From Microbacterium profundi (GTDB taxonomy: Bacteria; Actinomycetota; Actinomycetes; Actinomycetales; Microbacteriaceae), in NCBI RefSeq assembly GCF_000763375.1, contig NZ_JPSY01000001.1, positions 1,922,001 to 1,986,000 of the forward strand: DNA of 64,000 nucleotides. The letters are read 5' to 3'. The position numbers were made by a program, and so were the translations under genes. Shown piece after piece: positions 8,205 through 18,227 of the stretch (its first letter is position 1; each line of letters opens with the position of its first letter). The notes beneath the pieces are model-generated. The model worked only from the letters and a program-made list of their open reading frames with translations. It had not been told where the DNA came from and did not search any database.

Positions 8205-9784
8205 GCACCCAGGACGACATCATCGAAGGCCGCACCAGCCTCGGCATCGAGTTCGGCTCGACCCGCATCAAGGCGTGCCTGATCGGCTCCGACGCCACCG
8301 AGGTGCTCGCGACCGGGTCGTTCGCGTGGGAGAACCGCCTCGAGCGCGGCCTCTGGACCTACGCGCTGGACGAGGTCTGGCACGGACTGCAGACGGCGTT
8401 CTCCGACCTCATCGGCGACGCGGAGCAGCGCCACGGTGTGCGCCCAGACATGTTCGGTGCCATCGGCATCTCGGCGATGATGCACGGCTACCTCGCCTTG
8501 GATGCTGCCGGCGATCTGCTCGTGCCGTTCCGCACCTGGCGCAACACCAACACCGGCGTCGCGGCCGCCGAGCTCACCGGCCTGCTCGGCGTGAACATCC
8601 CGCTGCGCTGGTCGATCGCGCACCTGCACCAGGCGGTGATCGACGAAGAGCCGCACGTACCGCACCTCGACTTCGTCACGACGCTCGCCGGCTACGTTCA
8701 CTGGAAGCTCACGGGCGAGAGGGTGCTCGGCGTCGGCGACGCGTCGGGCATATTCCCGATCGACTCCGCGACCCGTGACTACGACGCGGAGATGCTGGAC
8801 GCCTACTCCGTGCTCGCGGCTGACCGTCTGCCCTCGCCTCTTGGCGAACTGTTCCCCCGCGTGCTCCCTGCGGGCGCCTCGGCCGGCTCGCTCACCGCCG
8901 AGGGGGCGGCGCTGTTGGATCCGACCGGCGTTCTGCGACCCGGCATCCCCCTCTGCCCGCCCGAGGGCGACGCAGGCACCGGGATGGTCGCGACCAACTC
9001 GGTCGCTCCGCGCACCGGCAACGTGTCGGCGGGCACGAGCATCTTCGCGATGGTCGTGCTGGAGCGCCCGCTCACGAGCGTGCATCACGAACTCGATCTC
9101 GTGACGACTCCGGCAGGCGACGCCGTCGCGATGGTGCACTGCAACAACGGCGCCAGCGAGCTCGCCGCATGGGCGGGCCTGTTCACGCGGTTCGCGGCAG
9201 CAGCCGGACAACCCCTCGACGACGACGCGGTCTTCGACGCGCTGCTGCGCGAAGCGCTCGACGGCGAAGCGGATGCCGGTGGCCTGCTGGCCTACAACCA
9301 CCTCGCGGGTGAGCCGATCGCCGGCCTCGACGAGGGGCGGCCGCTGTTCGTGCGCACCCCGGACAGCGACTTCTCGCTCGCGAACTTCATGCGGGCGCAG
9401 GTCTACGGCGTCTTCGGCACGCTCGCCCTCGGAATGCAGGTGCTCGAAGCCGAGGGCGTCGAGCTCGACCGCATGTTCGCGCACGGAGGCATGTTCCGCA
9501 CGGCAGGGGTCGCGCAGCGCTTCCTCGCCGGCGCGCTGGGCGCGCCGGTGGCCGTGGGGGAGCTCGCTTCCGAAGGCGGCGCCTGGGGCATCGCCGTGCT
9601 GGCCTCGTATCTCGCGCACTCCGACTCCGCGGATCTGGGCACCTACCTCGAAGAGCAGGTGTTCGCCGCGGCATCCCTCACGACCGTCGCACCGGAACCG
9701 GCGGATGTCGTCGGCTTCGCCACGTACCTCACCCGCTATCGCGCCGGCCTCGCCATCGAGGCCGCCGCGGTCGACTCGCTCTGA
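8201..9784 (+). CDS. araB: FGGY-family carbohydrate kinase, probable L-ribulokinase
   Basis: Protein of 527 residues with the sugar-kinase ATPase fold. The phosphate-1 loop is [15 protein letters not shown] at about residues 14-28, followed by the substrate region FRTWRNTNT and, in the second domain, [12 protein letters not shown]. Position between araD and araA makes phosphorylation of L-ribulose the obvious role. The sequence looks unlike E. coli-type AraB and more like the group often labelled only FGGY kinase, so the assignment rests partly on context. Start overlaps araD by 4 nt. Confidence 0.88.
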   Translation: MSTQDDIIEGRTSLGIEFGSTRIKACLIGSDATEVLATGSFAWENRLERGLWTYALDEVWHGLQTAFSDLIGDAEQRHGVRPDMFGAIGISAMMHGYLALDAAGDLLVPFRTWRNTNTGVAAAELTGLLGVNIPLRWSIAHLHQAVIDEEPHVPHLDFVTTLAGYVHWKLTGERVLGVGDASGIFPIDSATRDYDAEMLDAYSVLAADRLPSPLGELFPRVLPAGASAGSLTAEGAALLDPTGVLRPGIPLCPPEGDAGTGMVATNSVAPRTGNVSAGTSIFAMVVLERPLTSVHHELDLVTTPAGDAVAMVHCNNGASELAAWAGLFTRFAAAAGQPLDDDAVFDALLREALDGEADAGGLLAYNHLAGEPIAGLDEGRPLFVRTPDSDFSLANFMRAQVYGVFGTLALGMQVLEAEGVELDRMFAHGGMFRTAGVAQRFLAGALGAPVAVGELASEGGAWGIAVLASYLAHSDSADLGTYLEEQVFAAASLTTVAPEPADVVGFATYLTRYRAGLAIEAAAVDSL

Positions 9785-9809
9785 TCTCCCGCGAAAGGGA
9801 CCACGCACC

Positions 9810-11324
9810 ATGTCTTTGACTACTTCTCTCGACGCCTACGAGGTCTGGTTCCTCACCGGAAGCCAGCACCTGTACGGCCCCGAGACGCTCGCGCAGGTCG
9901 CCGAGCAGTCGCGCACGATCGCCGAGGCCCTGGATGCTGCTGCAGATGTGCCCGTGAAGATCGTGTGGAAGCCGGTGCTGACCGACTCCGCCGCGATCAA
10001 ACGCATCGCGCTCGAGGCCAACGCCGCCGACAACGTCATCGGCCTGATCGCCTGGATGCACACCTTCAGCCCCGCGAAGATGTGGATCGCAGGCCTCGAC
10101 GCCCTGCAGAAGCCGCTCGCGCACCTGCACACGCAGGCCAATGTCGAGCTTCCATGGGCCGACATCGACTTCGACTTCATGAACCTGAATCAGGCCGCCC
10201 ACGGCGACCGGGAGTTCGGCTACATCCAGACCCGCCTCGGCGTGCCGCGCAAGACCGTCGTCGGCCACGCCAGCGACCCGCGCGTGCAGCGGGAGATCGG
10301 CACCTGGCAGCGCGCGGCCGCAGGGCTCGCGGCATCCCGCAGCCTGAAGCTCGCCCGATTCGGCGACAACATGCGCTTCGTCGCCGTCACCGAGGGCGAC
10401 AAGACCGAGGCCGAGCTGCGCTTCGGCGTGCAGGTCAACACCTGGGGAGTGAACGAGCTTGCGGATGCCGTCGCCGCGGCATCCTCGTCGGACATCGACG
10501 CTCTCGTGGCCGAGTACGAGGAGCTCTACGAGGTCGTTCCGGAACTCCGCAAGGGCGGCGAGCGGCATGAGTCACTGCGCGACGGGGCAGCCATCGAGAT
10601 CGGGCTGCGCTCGTTCTTGGAAGAGGGCGGCTTCGGCGCGTTCACGACCTCGTTCGAAGACCTCGGTGCGTTGAAGCAGCTCCCCGGCCTCGCCGTGCAA
10701 CGACTCATGGCCGAGGGCTACGGCTTCGGTGCGGAGGGCGACTGGAAGACAGCCGTGCTCGTCCGCATCGCGAACGTCATGGGCGCCGGTCTGCCCGGTG
10801 GCGCGAGCCTCATGGAGGACTACACCTATGACATGACGCCCGGCGACGAGCTCATTCTCGGCGCGCACATGCTCGAGGTCTCGCCATCGTTGACCACGGC
10901 GAAGCCCACGCTCGAGATCCACCCGCTCGGCATCGGCGGCAAGGACGACCCGGTGCGCCTGGTCTTCACGGCCGATCCCGGCCCCGCCGTCGTCGTGGCC
11001 ATGAGCGACATGCGCGATCGCTTCCGCCTCACCGCGAACGTGGTCGAGAACGTCGAGCCGCGGGCGGCTCTGCCGAACCTGCCCGTGGGCCGTGCCGTCT
11101 GGAAGCCGGCCCCCGACTTCAACACCAGTGCCGCCGCGTGGCTCACGGCCGGCGCCGCGCACCACACGGTCATGTCGACCGCCGTGGGACTCGAGGCGTT
11201 CCGCGACTTCGCCGAGATGGCAGAGGTCGAACTGCTCGTGATCGATGACGAGACGACGCTGCCCGAGTTCCAACAGCAGGTGCGCTGGAACCAGGCCTAT
11301 TACCGGCTGGCGCAGGGGCTGTGA
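9810..11324 (+). CDS. araA: L-arabinose isomerase
   Basis: Enzyme of 504 residues converting L-arabinose to L-ribulose, Mn2+-dependent in the family. Characteristic segments include [12 protein letters not shown] at the N-terminus, [31 protein letters not shown], and MEDYTYDM with the active-site acid. Length matches the family (about 500). ATG 9810 has AAAGGGA 10 nt upstream. The open frame extends upstream in the araB shadow to 9273, but the recognisable protein begins at [14 protein letters not shown]. Its stop overlaps a possible GTG start of the next gene. Confidence 0.96.
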   Translation: MSLTTSLDAYEVWFLTGSQHLYGPETLAQVAEQSRTIAEALDAAADVPVKIVWKPVLTDSAAIKRIALEANAADNVIGLIAWMHTFSPAKMWIAGLDALQKPLAHLHTQANVELPWADIDFDFMNLNQAAHGDREFGYIQTRLGVPRKTVVGHASDPRVQREIGTWQRAAAGLAASRSLKLARFGDNMRFVAVTEGDKTEAELRFGVQVNTWGVNELADAVAAASSSDIDALVAEYEELYEVVPELRKGGERHESLRDGAAIEIGLRSFLEEGGFGAFTTSFEDLGALKQLPGLAVQRLMAEGYGFGAEGDWKTAVLVRIANVMGAGLPGGASLMEDYTYDMTPGDELILGAHMLEVSPSLTTAKPTLEIHPLGIGGKDDPVRLVFTADPGPAVVVAMSDMRDRFRLTANVVENVEPRAALPNLPVGRAVWKPAPDFNTSAAAWLTAGAAHHTVMSTAVGLEAFRDFAEMAEVELLVIDDETTLPEFQQQVRWNQAYYRLAQGL

Positions 11325-11347
11325 ATCAGGCCGCTATCGTCGAAGAC

Positions 11348-12271
11348 ATGAGCGCTCCCATCCCTGCATCCGGCCGTCAACTGCGCATCTCGGCGCACGG
11401 ATATGAAGCAGCCATCGCGAGCGTCGGCGCCACACTGCGCGCACTCACGTTCGACGGTCGCGACCTCATCGTGCCGTTCGACGCCGACGAGGTGCGCCCG
11501 GCATACCGAGGAGCGACGCTCGCGCCGTGGCCGACCCGTATCGTCGACGGCCGCTACTCGTTCGGCGGCGCCGAGCATCAGCTGCCGATCACCGAACCCG
11601 CCCGCGGGCATGCACTGCACGGCCTGCTGGCGTGGACCGAGTTCGCCGACCGCGTCGTGGAAGATGACCGCGTCGTGCTGGTCGCCGTGATCGAACCGCA
11701 GCTCGGCTACCCGTTCCGCGTCGAAGTCGCCGTCGAGTTCCGTCTCGACTCCGACGGTCTGAATCAGACCGTCACCGCGCGCAACATCGGAACGGATGCT
11801 GCGCCCTGGGGCACCGGACCGCATCCGTATCTGGTCGGTGGGGAAGGGCGCGTCGATGATTGGACTCTCGCGCTCCCGGCATCCGAAGTGCTCACCGTCA
11901 CGGCCGACCGACTGAGCCCGATCGCGGTGGACGCGGTCGACGCGCATCCGGAATGGGACTTCCGTACGCCACGCATGATCGGCGACGTGTTCATCGACCA
12001 CGCGTTCACCGAGCTCGCCCGTACCGACGGCGTCGCCGAGGTGCGCGTCGTCGCAGCGGACGGGCACGGTGTCGCACTCACCTGGGACGAGAGCTGCCCG
12101 TGGGTCCAAGTGCACACGGCCGATCTGCCGACCGATGCCGCGCGCAGCCGGATCGGCCTCGCGGTCGAGCCGATGACCTGCCCGCCCGACGCGTTCAACT
12201 CCGCGGTCGACCTGATCGTGCTCGAACCGGGGGCCGAAGCCTCAGCATCCTGGCGGTTCAGCGCGATCTGA
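11348..12271 (+). CDS. Aldose 1-epimerase family protein
   Basis: Galactose-mutarotase-like beta protein of 307 residues, predicted to interconvert alpha and beta anomers of aldoses, here probably arabinose. Family features: GATLRAL near the start, PWPTRIVDGRYSF, the catalytic-type His in HALHGL (about residue 88), GPHPYL, and a late Glu in AVEPMTCPPDAFN. Two starts are possible. GTG 11321 overlaps the araA stop; ATG 11348 follows TATCGT by 7 nt, which would let it be made also from an internal leaderless transcript. The shorter form is chosen. Confidence 0.85.
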   Translation: MSAPIPASGRQLRISAHGYEAAIASVGATLRALTFDGRDLIVPFDADEVRPAYRGATLAPWPTRIVDGRYSFGGAEHQLPITEPARGHALHGLLAWTEFADRVVEDDRVVLVAVIEPQLGYPFRVEVAVEFRLDSDGLNQTVTARNIGTDAAPWGTGPHPYLVGGEGRVDDWTLALPASEVLTVTADRLSPIAVDAVDAHPEWDFRTPRMIGDVFIDHAFTELARTDGVAEVRVVAADGHGVALTWDESCPWVQVHTADLPTDAARSRIGLAVEPMTCPPDAFNSAVDLIVLEPGAEASASWRFSAI

Positions 12272-12334
12272 TGGCACCACTCATGGGCATCTCTGCCCAC
12301 GGGTGACCCGACGCTCCGGCAATACGATGAGAGC

Positions 12335-13729
12335 GTGACGAACGAGACGCCCGAGACCCCTGAGCCCGCTCCGCCGACCGTGCCGGAGCCGGCGAATGAG
12401 GCAACCGCGGGCCAGCACGGCTTCGACGGCACATTCTCATCCGACGATGCTGCATCGCCGGATGCCGCACCCGAATTCGCGCCGGTGGCCGAGCCTGCAC
12501 CGGAACTCGGCGTGGATCCTGCGGCGGAACCGGTGGTCGCACCGATCGAAGATGCGTTCGTTGCTCCCGCGAGTGACGCGCCCGCGCATCCGCAGACCGC
12601 CCTGGGTGGTCACGAGCTTCCGGGTGCTCCTACCCTGCAGTCGGCGCCCACGTATCAGGCTGCCACCGGGTATGACCCGAACGCGGCCCAAGGACACCCC
12701 GTCGGTGGATATCCTCCTGGTGCGTACTCGGCGGCGCCCGCCGCCCCGAAGAAGCCGATGTCGAAGGGCCTGTTGTTCGGCATCATCGGCGGCGCCGCGG
12801 TACTGGTACTCCTGATCGCCGCCGCGATCATCGTGCCGAATCTTCTCCGTGGTGCTGCCCCGACGGCATCCGATGCGGTGGAGAAGTACCTGACCGCCCT
12901 GTCCGAGGGTGACGCAGAGGCAGCGATCACGTTCGTCGAGACCTACGCCGACGACAGCCTGCTCACCGACGAGGTGCTCGGCGCCTCGCTCGAGCTCGCT
13001 CCGATCACCGACATCGTCGTCGAGGAGTCTGAGGACGCGAGCGAGTACGAGGCGACGGTCTCGGCATCCTTCGCCGTCGGAGGCGAGACGGTCGAACGTG
13101 ACTTCACGGCGTACAACTCCTCCGAAGACGGATGGCTGATCAGCGACGGCCTGGTCATGGCGACACTGTCGAACTTCGACGGTCTCGGCCTGACCGTGAA
13201 CGGTGTCGAACCCGCCGATTCCTCGACGTCGCTCTTCCCCGGTGCGTACCAGCTGGCGCTCGGTTACGAGCAGTTCGCGCTCGACTCCGACACCGATACG
13301 TTCACGCTCACGACGGATGCCGACAGTGAGCTGTTCTGGGACATCTACCCGGTGCTCACCGATGACGGCGCCGCGACGTTCCGCTCACTCGTGCGCACGG
13401 CGATCGAGGAGTGCGTGGCGATGAAGACTCTCACGACGCCGTGCGGCATGGACATCACCGACATCGACCTCAGCGGCTACACGCCGGTCGACGGCTCGGT
13501 GACCAGGACGATCACCGGCGATGGTCAGGCGACGTTCGACAGCATGCTGCCGGAGGTCGACTACTCCACGCCCACGCTCGTCTCGACGTATGACACCCCG
13601 GATGTGGATATGACGCTTCAGGGCACCAAGGACGGCACGACCTCGGAGTTCGAGGTCTTGTTCGGCGGGTACATGGACACCCCGTCGGTCGACTTCGCCC
13701 AGGAGACCCCGACCGTCACCTGGGACTGA
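12335..13729 (+). CDS. Single-pass membrane protein of unknown function with Pro/Ala-rich N-terminus
   Basis: 464 residues. Residues 1-140 are rich in Pro, Glu and Ala and look disordered. A helix GLLFGIIGGAAVLVLLIAAAIIV (about 147-170) is preceded by KKPMSK, placing the N-terminus inside. The exported part starts with a segment resembling DUF4878-type lipoprotein domains (DAVEKYLTALSEGDAEAAITF), followed by repeated beta-rich stretches. Start GTG 12335 lies 6 nt after TACGAT, a leaderless arrangement. Role unknown; a stress or cell-wall sensor is possible but unsupported. Followed by strong hairpins, so transcribed alone. Confidence 0.75.
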   Translation: MTNETPETPEPAPPTVPEPANEATAGQHGFDGTFSSDDAASPDAAPEFAPVAEPAPELGVDPAAEPVVAPIEDAFVAPASDAPAHPQTALGGHELPGAPTLQSAPTYQAATGYDPNAAQGHPVGGYPPGAYSAAPAAPKKPMSKGLLFGIIGGAAVLVLLIAAAIIVPNLLRGAAPTASDAVEKYLTALSEGDAEAAITFVETYADDSLLTDEVLGASLELAPITDIVVEESEDASEYEATVSASFAVGGETVERDFTAYNSSEDGWLISDGLVMATLSNFDGLGLTVNGVEPADSSTSLFPGAYQLALGYEQFALDSDTDTFTLTTDADSELFWDIYPVLTDDGAATFRSLVRTAIEECVAMKTLTTPCGMDITDIDLSGYTPVDGSVTRTITGDGQATFDSMLPEVDYSTPTLVSTYDTPDVDMTLQGTKDGTTSEFEVLFGGYMDTPSVDFAQETPTVTWD

Positions 13730-14052
13730 GCCAGCCACGCAACGCCCGCCGGCAAGCGGGCGATGGCCGCACTTTGCGCGATTCGAACGGGGAAGAGTAG
13801 ACCCCCGCCGACCCGATTCGGCGGGGGTCTCGGGAGCTTCGCTCACCGGTGCGCGGAAAGTTCTGACTACCCGATCCGGTCTGAGTTCTTCCGCGCATCT
13901 GCAGTTGTACGTGCCGAATGTGACCGGGTGGTGAACGGCCGCGGAACACGAGACATCGACTGTTTCTGCACAGGCGAGCGGATGCCAGAACCTTTCCACA
14001 GGTCCGCGGAATCACGCTGAGACCGCTGCTCTGGAGGCGACATCATCGGTTC
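13730..14052. other. Intergenic gap with two hairpins
   Basis: 323 bases with no convincing gene. It holds a GC-rich hairpin at 13743-13762 and a stronger one at 13799-13830 (annotated separately). From 13831 to 14052 I see no further structure; CATCAT 6 nt before the next ATG may be a weak -10. Confidence 0.6.
13799..13830 (+). terminator. Perfect 12-bp hairpin, probable terminator
   Basis: AGACCCCCGCCG and its exact complement CGGCGGGGGTCT are separated by an 8-nt loop. It follows the membrane-protein gene by 69 nt; a smaller CGCCCGC/GCGGGCG hairpin lies at 13743-13762. No U-tract follows, as is common in high-GC actinobacteria. Confidence 0.7.
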
Positions 14053-14499
14053 ATGACCGATACGAGCAGTCCTCTCCGAGACCGAGTCCTTGACCGCGAC
14101 GACGACCTTCGCGACGTCTTGCAGCTGTTGCTGCGGGGCGCGAACCGACGGCAGATGTGGATCCACTTCATGGACGAGCGTGGATGTCTCGGCTCACCCA
14201 TCATCCCGATCGACGATTATCCCGACGATCCCGATCAGCTCGTCGACATCGCGGATCTGGGCAGGGTGTCCGAGGCGCACGTCTTCATGAGCCGCGCTGA
14301 TGCGATCCGTGAGGCGACAGCGAATGCGAGCATCGTTCTCGTCTGGGAGCGGGTCGGAGACGCGACCGCTTCGCCGGCGGATCGTCACTGGGCGAGGTCG
14401 ATGGATGCTGCGGCAGAGGAGCTCGGTATACCGCTGCGCGCGCAGTTCATCGCGCACGATCGCGGCGTTCGGCAACTTCACCTGGATGACTATCTCTGA
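14053..14499 (+). CDS. Hypothetical protein, possible JAB/RadC-like fold
   Basis: 148 residues, acidic, no membrane segment. The order LLLRGANRRQMWIHFMDERG, then a two-Asp stretch (IIPIDDYPDDPDQ), then SIVLVWERVGD, ADRHWARSMDAAAEELGIPLRAQFIAHDRGVRQL resembles actinobacterial proteins with a degenerate JAB-like fold, in which VLVxER and AHxRG are conserved. Metal ligands of an active JAB domain are not evident, so catalysis is doubtful. ATG 14053; next gene is 100 nt away in the same direction but probably has its own promoter. Confidence 0.6.
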   Translation: MTDTSSPLRDRVLDRDDDLRDVLQLLLRGANRRQMWIHFMDERGCLGSPIIPIDDYPDDPDQLVDIADLGRVSEAHVFMSRADAIREATANASIVLVWERVGDATASPADRHWARSMDAAAEELGIPLRAQFIAHDRGVRQLHLDDYL

Positions 14500-14526
14500 G
14501 CAGATGAGTCCGCATGCAAATACATG

Positions 14527-14562
14527 GACACCCTAGTAAACCTGCGGGTGTCAGAGTAATCT
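14527..14562 (+). promoter_or_regulatory. Inverted repeat and possible -10 upstream of the valine catabolic genes
   Basis: GACACCC (14527-14533) and GGGTGTC (14546-14552) form a perfect 7-bp dyad with a 12-nt gap, directly followed by TAATCT (14557-14562), a good -10. The dyad occupies the -35 region, so it looks like an operator for the mmsA operon. It could instead terminate the gene before it. Confidence 0.45.
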
Positions 14563-14601
14563 GTTCATCGTGCCAAAGACGGCGCGAAGGGACATCGCAT
14601 A

Positions 14602-16104
14602 ATGACTCGTACCATCCCCCACTTCGTAGGCGGATCGCTTCTCACTCCGAAAGACGGCCGCTTCGGCGACGTGTATGACCCGAGCGAAGGCAGTGTGCAG
14701 GCACGTGTGCCACTCGCCTCGGAGGCTGAGGTGCGTCGCGTCATCGACGATGCGCAGGCCGCCCAGCCCGCGTGGGCGGCGACCAACCCGCAGAAGCGGG
14801 CGCGTGTGCTGCTGCGCTTCCTCGATCTCGTGCAGAAGAACATGACAGAGCTGGCGACGCTGCTCTCCAGCGAGCACGGCAAGACTTTCGATGACGCCAG
14901 GGGCGACATCCAGCGCGGACTTGAAGTGATCGAGTTCGCCGCCGGTGCGCCGCACCTGCTGAAGGGTGAGTACTCCACCGAGGCCGGCACCGGCATCGAC
15001 GTCTATTCGATGCGCCAGCCGCTCGGCGTCGTCGCCGCCATCACCCCGTTCAACTTCCCCGCGATGATCCCGCTGTGGAAGGCGGGTCCCGCCATCGCCG
15101 CAGGCAACGCCTTCGTGCTCAAGCCCAGCGAACGCGATCCCTCCGTGCCGGTGCGTCTGGCCGAGCTGTTCCTCGAAGCGGGTCTGCCCGCCGGCATCTT
15201 CAACGTCGTCCACGGCGACAAGGAGGCCGTCGACACCCTGCTGACAGATCCGCGCATCCAGGCGGTCGGGTTCGTGGGATCGACGCCGATCGCCGAGTAC
15301 ATCTACTCGACGGCGACCGCCCACGGTAAGAGGGCGCAGTGCTTCGGCGGAGCGAAGAACCACATGATCGTGATGCCGGATGCCGACCTCGATCAGGTCG
15401 CGGATGCGCTTATCGGTTCCGGCTACGGCTCGGCGGGGGAGCGCTGCATGGCGATCTCGGTCGCCGTTCCGGTCGGCGACGAGACGGCCGAGGCGCTCGC
15501 CGCGAAGCTCACGGAGCGGGTCGGTCAGCTGCGGGTGGGGCCCGCACTCGCCGAGGACGTCGACTACGGTCCGCTCGTGGCGCGCTCTGCGGTCGAGCGC
15601 GTGGAGGACTATATCCAGCAGGGCATCGACGCCGGCGCGACGTTGCTCGCCGACGGACGAGGGCTCACCGTCCCAGGACACGAGGAGGGCTTCTACCTCG
15701 GCCCGACCCTGTTCGACCACGTCACCACAGACATGTCGATCTACCGCGAGGAGATCTTCGGGCCGGTGCTCGTGATCGCGCGCGCCGCCGACTACGAGCA
15801 GGCGCTGGCGATGGCATCCGATCACGAGTTCGGCAACGGCGTCGCGATCTTCACCCGCGACGGAGACGCCGCCCGTGACTTCACAGCCCGGGTGAACGTC
15901 GGCATGGTGGGCGTCAACGTTCCGATCCCCGTGCCGATCGCGTACTTCACCTTCGGCGGCTGGAAGCGCAGCGGCTTCGGCGACCTCAACCAGCACGGCG
16001 CCGACGCCTTCCGCTTCTACACGAAGACCAAGACCGTGACGAGCCGCTGGCCTGCGCACGGTGTGCGCGACGGCGCGAGCTTCGTCATCCCGACCATGCA
16101 CTGA
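14602..16104 (+). CDS. mmsA: CoA-acylating methylmalonate-semialdehyde dehydrogenase
   Basis: Aldehyde dehydrogenase of 500 residues that converts methylmalonate semialdehyde to propionyl-CoA, the last step of valine breakdown (also malonate semialdehyde in inositol use). Signature parts: ITPFNFPAMIPLWKAGPAIAAGN, GSTPIAEYIY, and the catalytic thiol in GSAGERCMA (about C282). MMSDH members lack the usual general-base Glu, and here the matching region reads FGGAKNHM, as expected. Start ATG 14602; first gene of a cluster with acyl-CoA dehydrogenase and mmsB, which fixes the valine role. Confidence 0.95.
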   Translation: MTRTIPHFVGGSLLTPKDGRFGDVYDPSEGSVQARVPLASEAEVRRVIDDAQAAQPAWAATNPQKRARVLLRFLDLVQKNMTELATLLSSEHGKTFDDARGDIQRGLEVIEFAAGAPHLLKGEYSTEAGTGIDVYSMRQPLGVVAAITPFNFPAMIPLWKAGPAIAAGNAFVLKPSERDPSVPVRLAELFLEAGLPAGIFNVVHGDKEAVDTLLTDPRIQAVGFVGSTPIAEYIYSTATAHGKRAQCFGGAKNHMIVMPDADLDQVADALIGSGYGSAGERCMAISVAVPVGDETAEALAAKLTERVGQLRVGPALAEDVDYGPLVARSAVERVEDYIQQGIDAGATLLADGRGLTVPGHEEGFYLGPTLFDHVTTDMSIYREEIFGPVLVIARAADYEQALAMASDHEFGNGVAIFTRDGDAARDFTARVNVGMVGVNVPIPVPIAYFTFGGWKRSGFGDLNQHGADAFRFYTKTKTVTSRWPAHGVRDGASFVIPTMH

Positions 16105-16148
16105 AGACGACCGACCAACGATCTGCCCACAAGGCGAGAGGATCCCCG

Positions 16149-17300
16149 ATGACGATGATCACCACAACCACCGAGGAGCGCGAAGCCATCCTGCACGCGG
16201 TGCGCGAGTTCGCCGAGACCGAACTCGCTCCGTACGCCGCCGAACGGGACGAGAACCACATCTTCCCCCGTGAGGCGCTGCAGCGCGCCGGCGAGCTCGG
16301 CCTCGGCGGCATCTACGTGGACGAGGAGTTCGGCGGCACCGGACTGTCGCGCGTGGATACGGTCGCGATCTTCGAAGAGCTCGCGAAGGGCGACCCCGCG
16401 GTCGCCGCGTACATCTCCATCCACAACATGGTGGTGTGGATGCTCGACACCTACGGCTCAGATGCGCAGCGCGCGCAATGGCTGCCAGAGCTCACCGGCA
16501 TGACGGCTTTCGGGGCGTACTGCCTGACCGAGCCGGGAGCCGGTTCCGATGCCGCCGCCATCGCCACGAGCGCGATCCGCGATGGCGACGACTATGTGCT
16601 GACCGGGGTGAAGCAGTTCATCTCTGGCGCCGGCGAGGCTGCGGTGTACGTCGTGATGGCACGCACCGGCGAGGCGGGTGCCCGCGGCATCTCTGCGTTC
16701 ATCGTCCCGGGTGACGCGGCGGGTCTGTCCTTCGGCGCGCCGGAGAAGAAGATGGGCTGGCACGCCCAGCCGACGCGGCAGGTGATCTTCGATGAGGTGC
16801 GGGTGCCGGCATCCGCTCTTCTCGGCGTGGAAGGACAGGGGTTCGCGATCGCGATGTCCGCGCTCAACGGCGGTCGGCTCAACATCGCGGCCTGTTCGCT
16901 CGGCGGTGCGCGCTGGGCACTGGATCAGGCGCGGCGCTACGTGCACGAGCGGTTCACGTTCGGCGAGGCGCTCGCCGAGAAGCAGAGCATCGTATTCGCG
17001 ATCGCCGACATGGAGACCGAGCTGCATGCGGCGCGGCTGCTCGTCGAGGACGGCGCACGCGCCGTCGACGAGCACGCGGAGGACGCGACCGTGCGATGCG
17101 CGATGGCCAAGCGCTTCGCGACGGATGCCGGATTCCGCGTCGCCAATGATGCTCTTCAGCTGCATGGCGGCTACGGGTACCTTCAGGACTACGGGATCGA
17201 GAAGGTCGTGCGAGACCTGCGCGTGCACCAGATCCTGGAAGGGACGAACGAGATCATGCGCATGATCGTCGGACGCGACGCCCTCAAGGCGGCGTCATGA
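16149..17300 (+). CDS. Acyl-CoA dehydrogenase, probable isobutyryl-CoA dehydrogenase
   Basis: FAD enzyme of 383 residues that would oxidise isobutyryl-CoA to methacrylyl-CoA and pass electrons to ETF. The three ACAD domains are present. Flavin/substrate motifs are AYCLTEPGAGSDAAAI, FGAPEKKMGWHAQPT, and ALQLHGGYGYLQDYGIEK. The catalytic base is the Glu of QILEGTNEIMR (about E364). It lies between mmsA and mmsB, overlapping the latter by 4 nt, which supports branched-chain rather than general fatty acyl substrates. GAGAGGAT provides the ribosome site. Confidence 0.93.
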   Translation: MTMITTTTEEREAILHAVREFAETELAPYAAERDENHIFPREALQRAGELGLGGIYVDEEFGGTGLSRVDTVAIFEELAKGDPAVAAYISIHNMVVWMLDTYGSDAQRAQWLPELTGMTAFGAYCLTEPGAGSDAAAIATSAIRDGDDYVLTGVKQFISGAGEAAVYVVMARTGEAGARGISAFIVPGDAAGLSFGAPEKKMGWHAQPTRQVIFDEVRVPASALLGVEGQGFAIAMSALNGGRLNIAACSLGGARWALDQARRYVHERFTFGEALAEKQSIVFAIADMETELHAARLLVEDGARAVDEHAEDATVRCAMAKRFATDAGFRVANDALQLHGGYGYLQDYGIEKVVRDLRVHQILEGTNEIMRMIVGRDALKAAS

Positions 17301-18181
17301 GAATCGCATTCCTCGGCCTCGGGCACATGGGGCTGCCGATGGCACGCAACCTGGTCGTCGCCGGTCACGACGTGATCGCGTTCGACGTGATGGATGCTGC
17401 GCGCGAGGCCGCGGCAGCAGTCGGCCTCGCGCTGGCCGCGTCGGGTCCGGATGCCGCGACCGATGCGGATGTCGTCATCACGATGTTCCCGGCGGGCAAG
17501 CACGTGATCGAGGCGTATGAGCGCGGGCTGCTGGCCGCGGCGCGACCGGGAACGCTGTTCATCGAGTCGTCCACGATCGCGGTGGACGAGGCGCAGGCCG
17601 CGCACGCGCTGGCGATCGCCGCCGGCCACCGCAACGTCGATGCGCCGGTCTCCGGCGGAGTGGTCGGAGCGGAGAATGCGACGCTCGCGTTCATGGTCGG
17701 GGCATCCGATGACGACTTCGCCGCTGCTCTCCCGCTGCTCGAGGCGATGGGAAAGCGCATCGTGCACTGCGGCGGGCCGGGGCTCGGGCAGGCCGCGAAA
17801 GTGTGCAACAACATGATCCTCGCGGTCTCGCAGATCGTGGTGGGGGAGGCGTTCGTGCTCGGCGAGCGCCTCGGACTCTCGCATGACGCGCTGTACGACG
17901 TGGCGGCGAATGCTTCGGGACAGTGCTGGGCGCTCACCACGAACTGCCCTGTTCCGGGGCCGGTTCCGACGAGCCCGGCGAACCGCGACTACCAGCCCGG
18001 GTTCGCCGGCGCCCTGATGGCGAAGGATCTCGGACTCGCCCTCCAGGCGATCGAACAGACCTCGACGGACGCGAGGATGGGGCGCCTCGCACAGGAGATC
18101 TATGCCGTATTCGCCGCGGGCTCCGGCGGCGGTCGGGACTTCTCCGGCATCATCACCGACATCCGCGACGGACAGGTGTGA
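17297..18181 (+). CDS. mmsB: 3-hydroxyisobutyrate dehydrogenase
   Basis: NAD-dependent enzyme of 294 residues oxidising 3-hydroxyisobutyrate to methylmalonate semialdehyde. The Rossmann start is FLGLGHMGLPMARNL, the substrate loop DAPVSGGVVGAE, and the catalytic Lys lies in KVCNNMILA (about K168). Length is typical. ATGA overlap with the dehydrogenase gene upstream indicates coupled translation. The next valine gene, enoyl-CoA hydratase, is displaced by a toxin-antitoxin pair. Confidence 0.95.
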   Translation: MRIAFLGLGHMGLPMARNLVVAGHDVIAFDVMDAAREAAAAVGLALAASGPDAATDADVVITMFPAGKHVIEAYERGLLAAARPGTLFIESSTIAVDEAQAAHALAIAAGHRNVDAPVSGGVVGAENATLAFMVGASDDDFAAALPLLEAMGKRIVHCGGPGLGQAAKVCNNMILAVSQIVVGEAFVLGERLGLSHDALYDVAANASGQCWALTTNCPVPGPVPTSPANRDYQPGFAGALMAKDLGLALQAIEQTSTDARMGRLAQEIYAVFAAGSGGGRDFSGIITDIRDGQV

Positions 18182-18191
18182 TCAAAGACGG

Positions 18192-18227
18192 TAGACATAC
18201 ACCTTCTTGACAAGGTACCATTACACC
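18192..18227 (+). promoter_or_regulatory. vapBC promoter and probable autoregulatory operator
   Basis: -35-like TAGACA (18192-18197), 18-bp spacer, -10 TACCAT (18216-18221), then 6 nt to ATG 18228, suggesting a leaderless transcript. The spacer contains the palindrome CTTGACAAG (18206-18214) flanked by ACCTT/AAGGT arms and the GGTACC palindrome, a good place for the VapBC complex to repress its own promoter. Confidence 0.6.

Noticed and set aside
14602..16104. mmsA serving inositol catabolism (iolA)
   Set aside because: The neighbours are isobutyryl-CoA-type dehydrogenase, 3-hydroxyisobutyrate dehydrogenase and enoyl-CoA hydratase; no iol genes are nearby.
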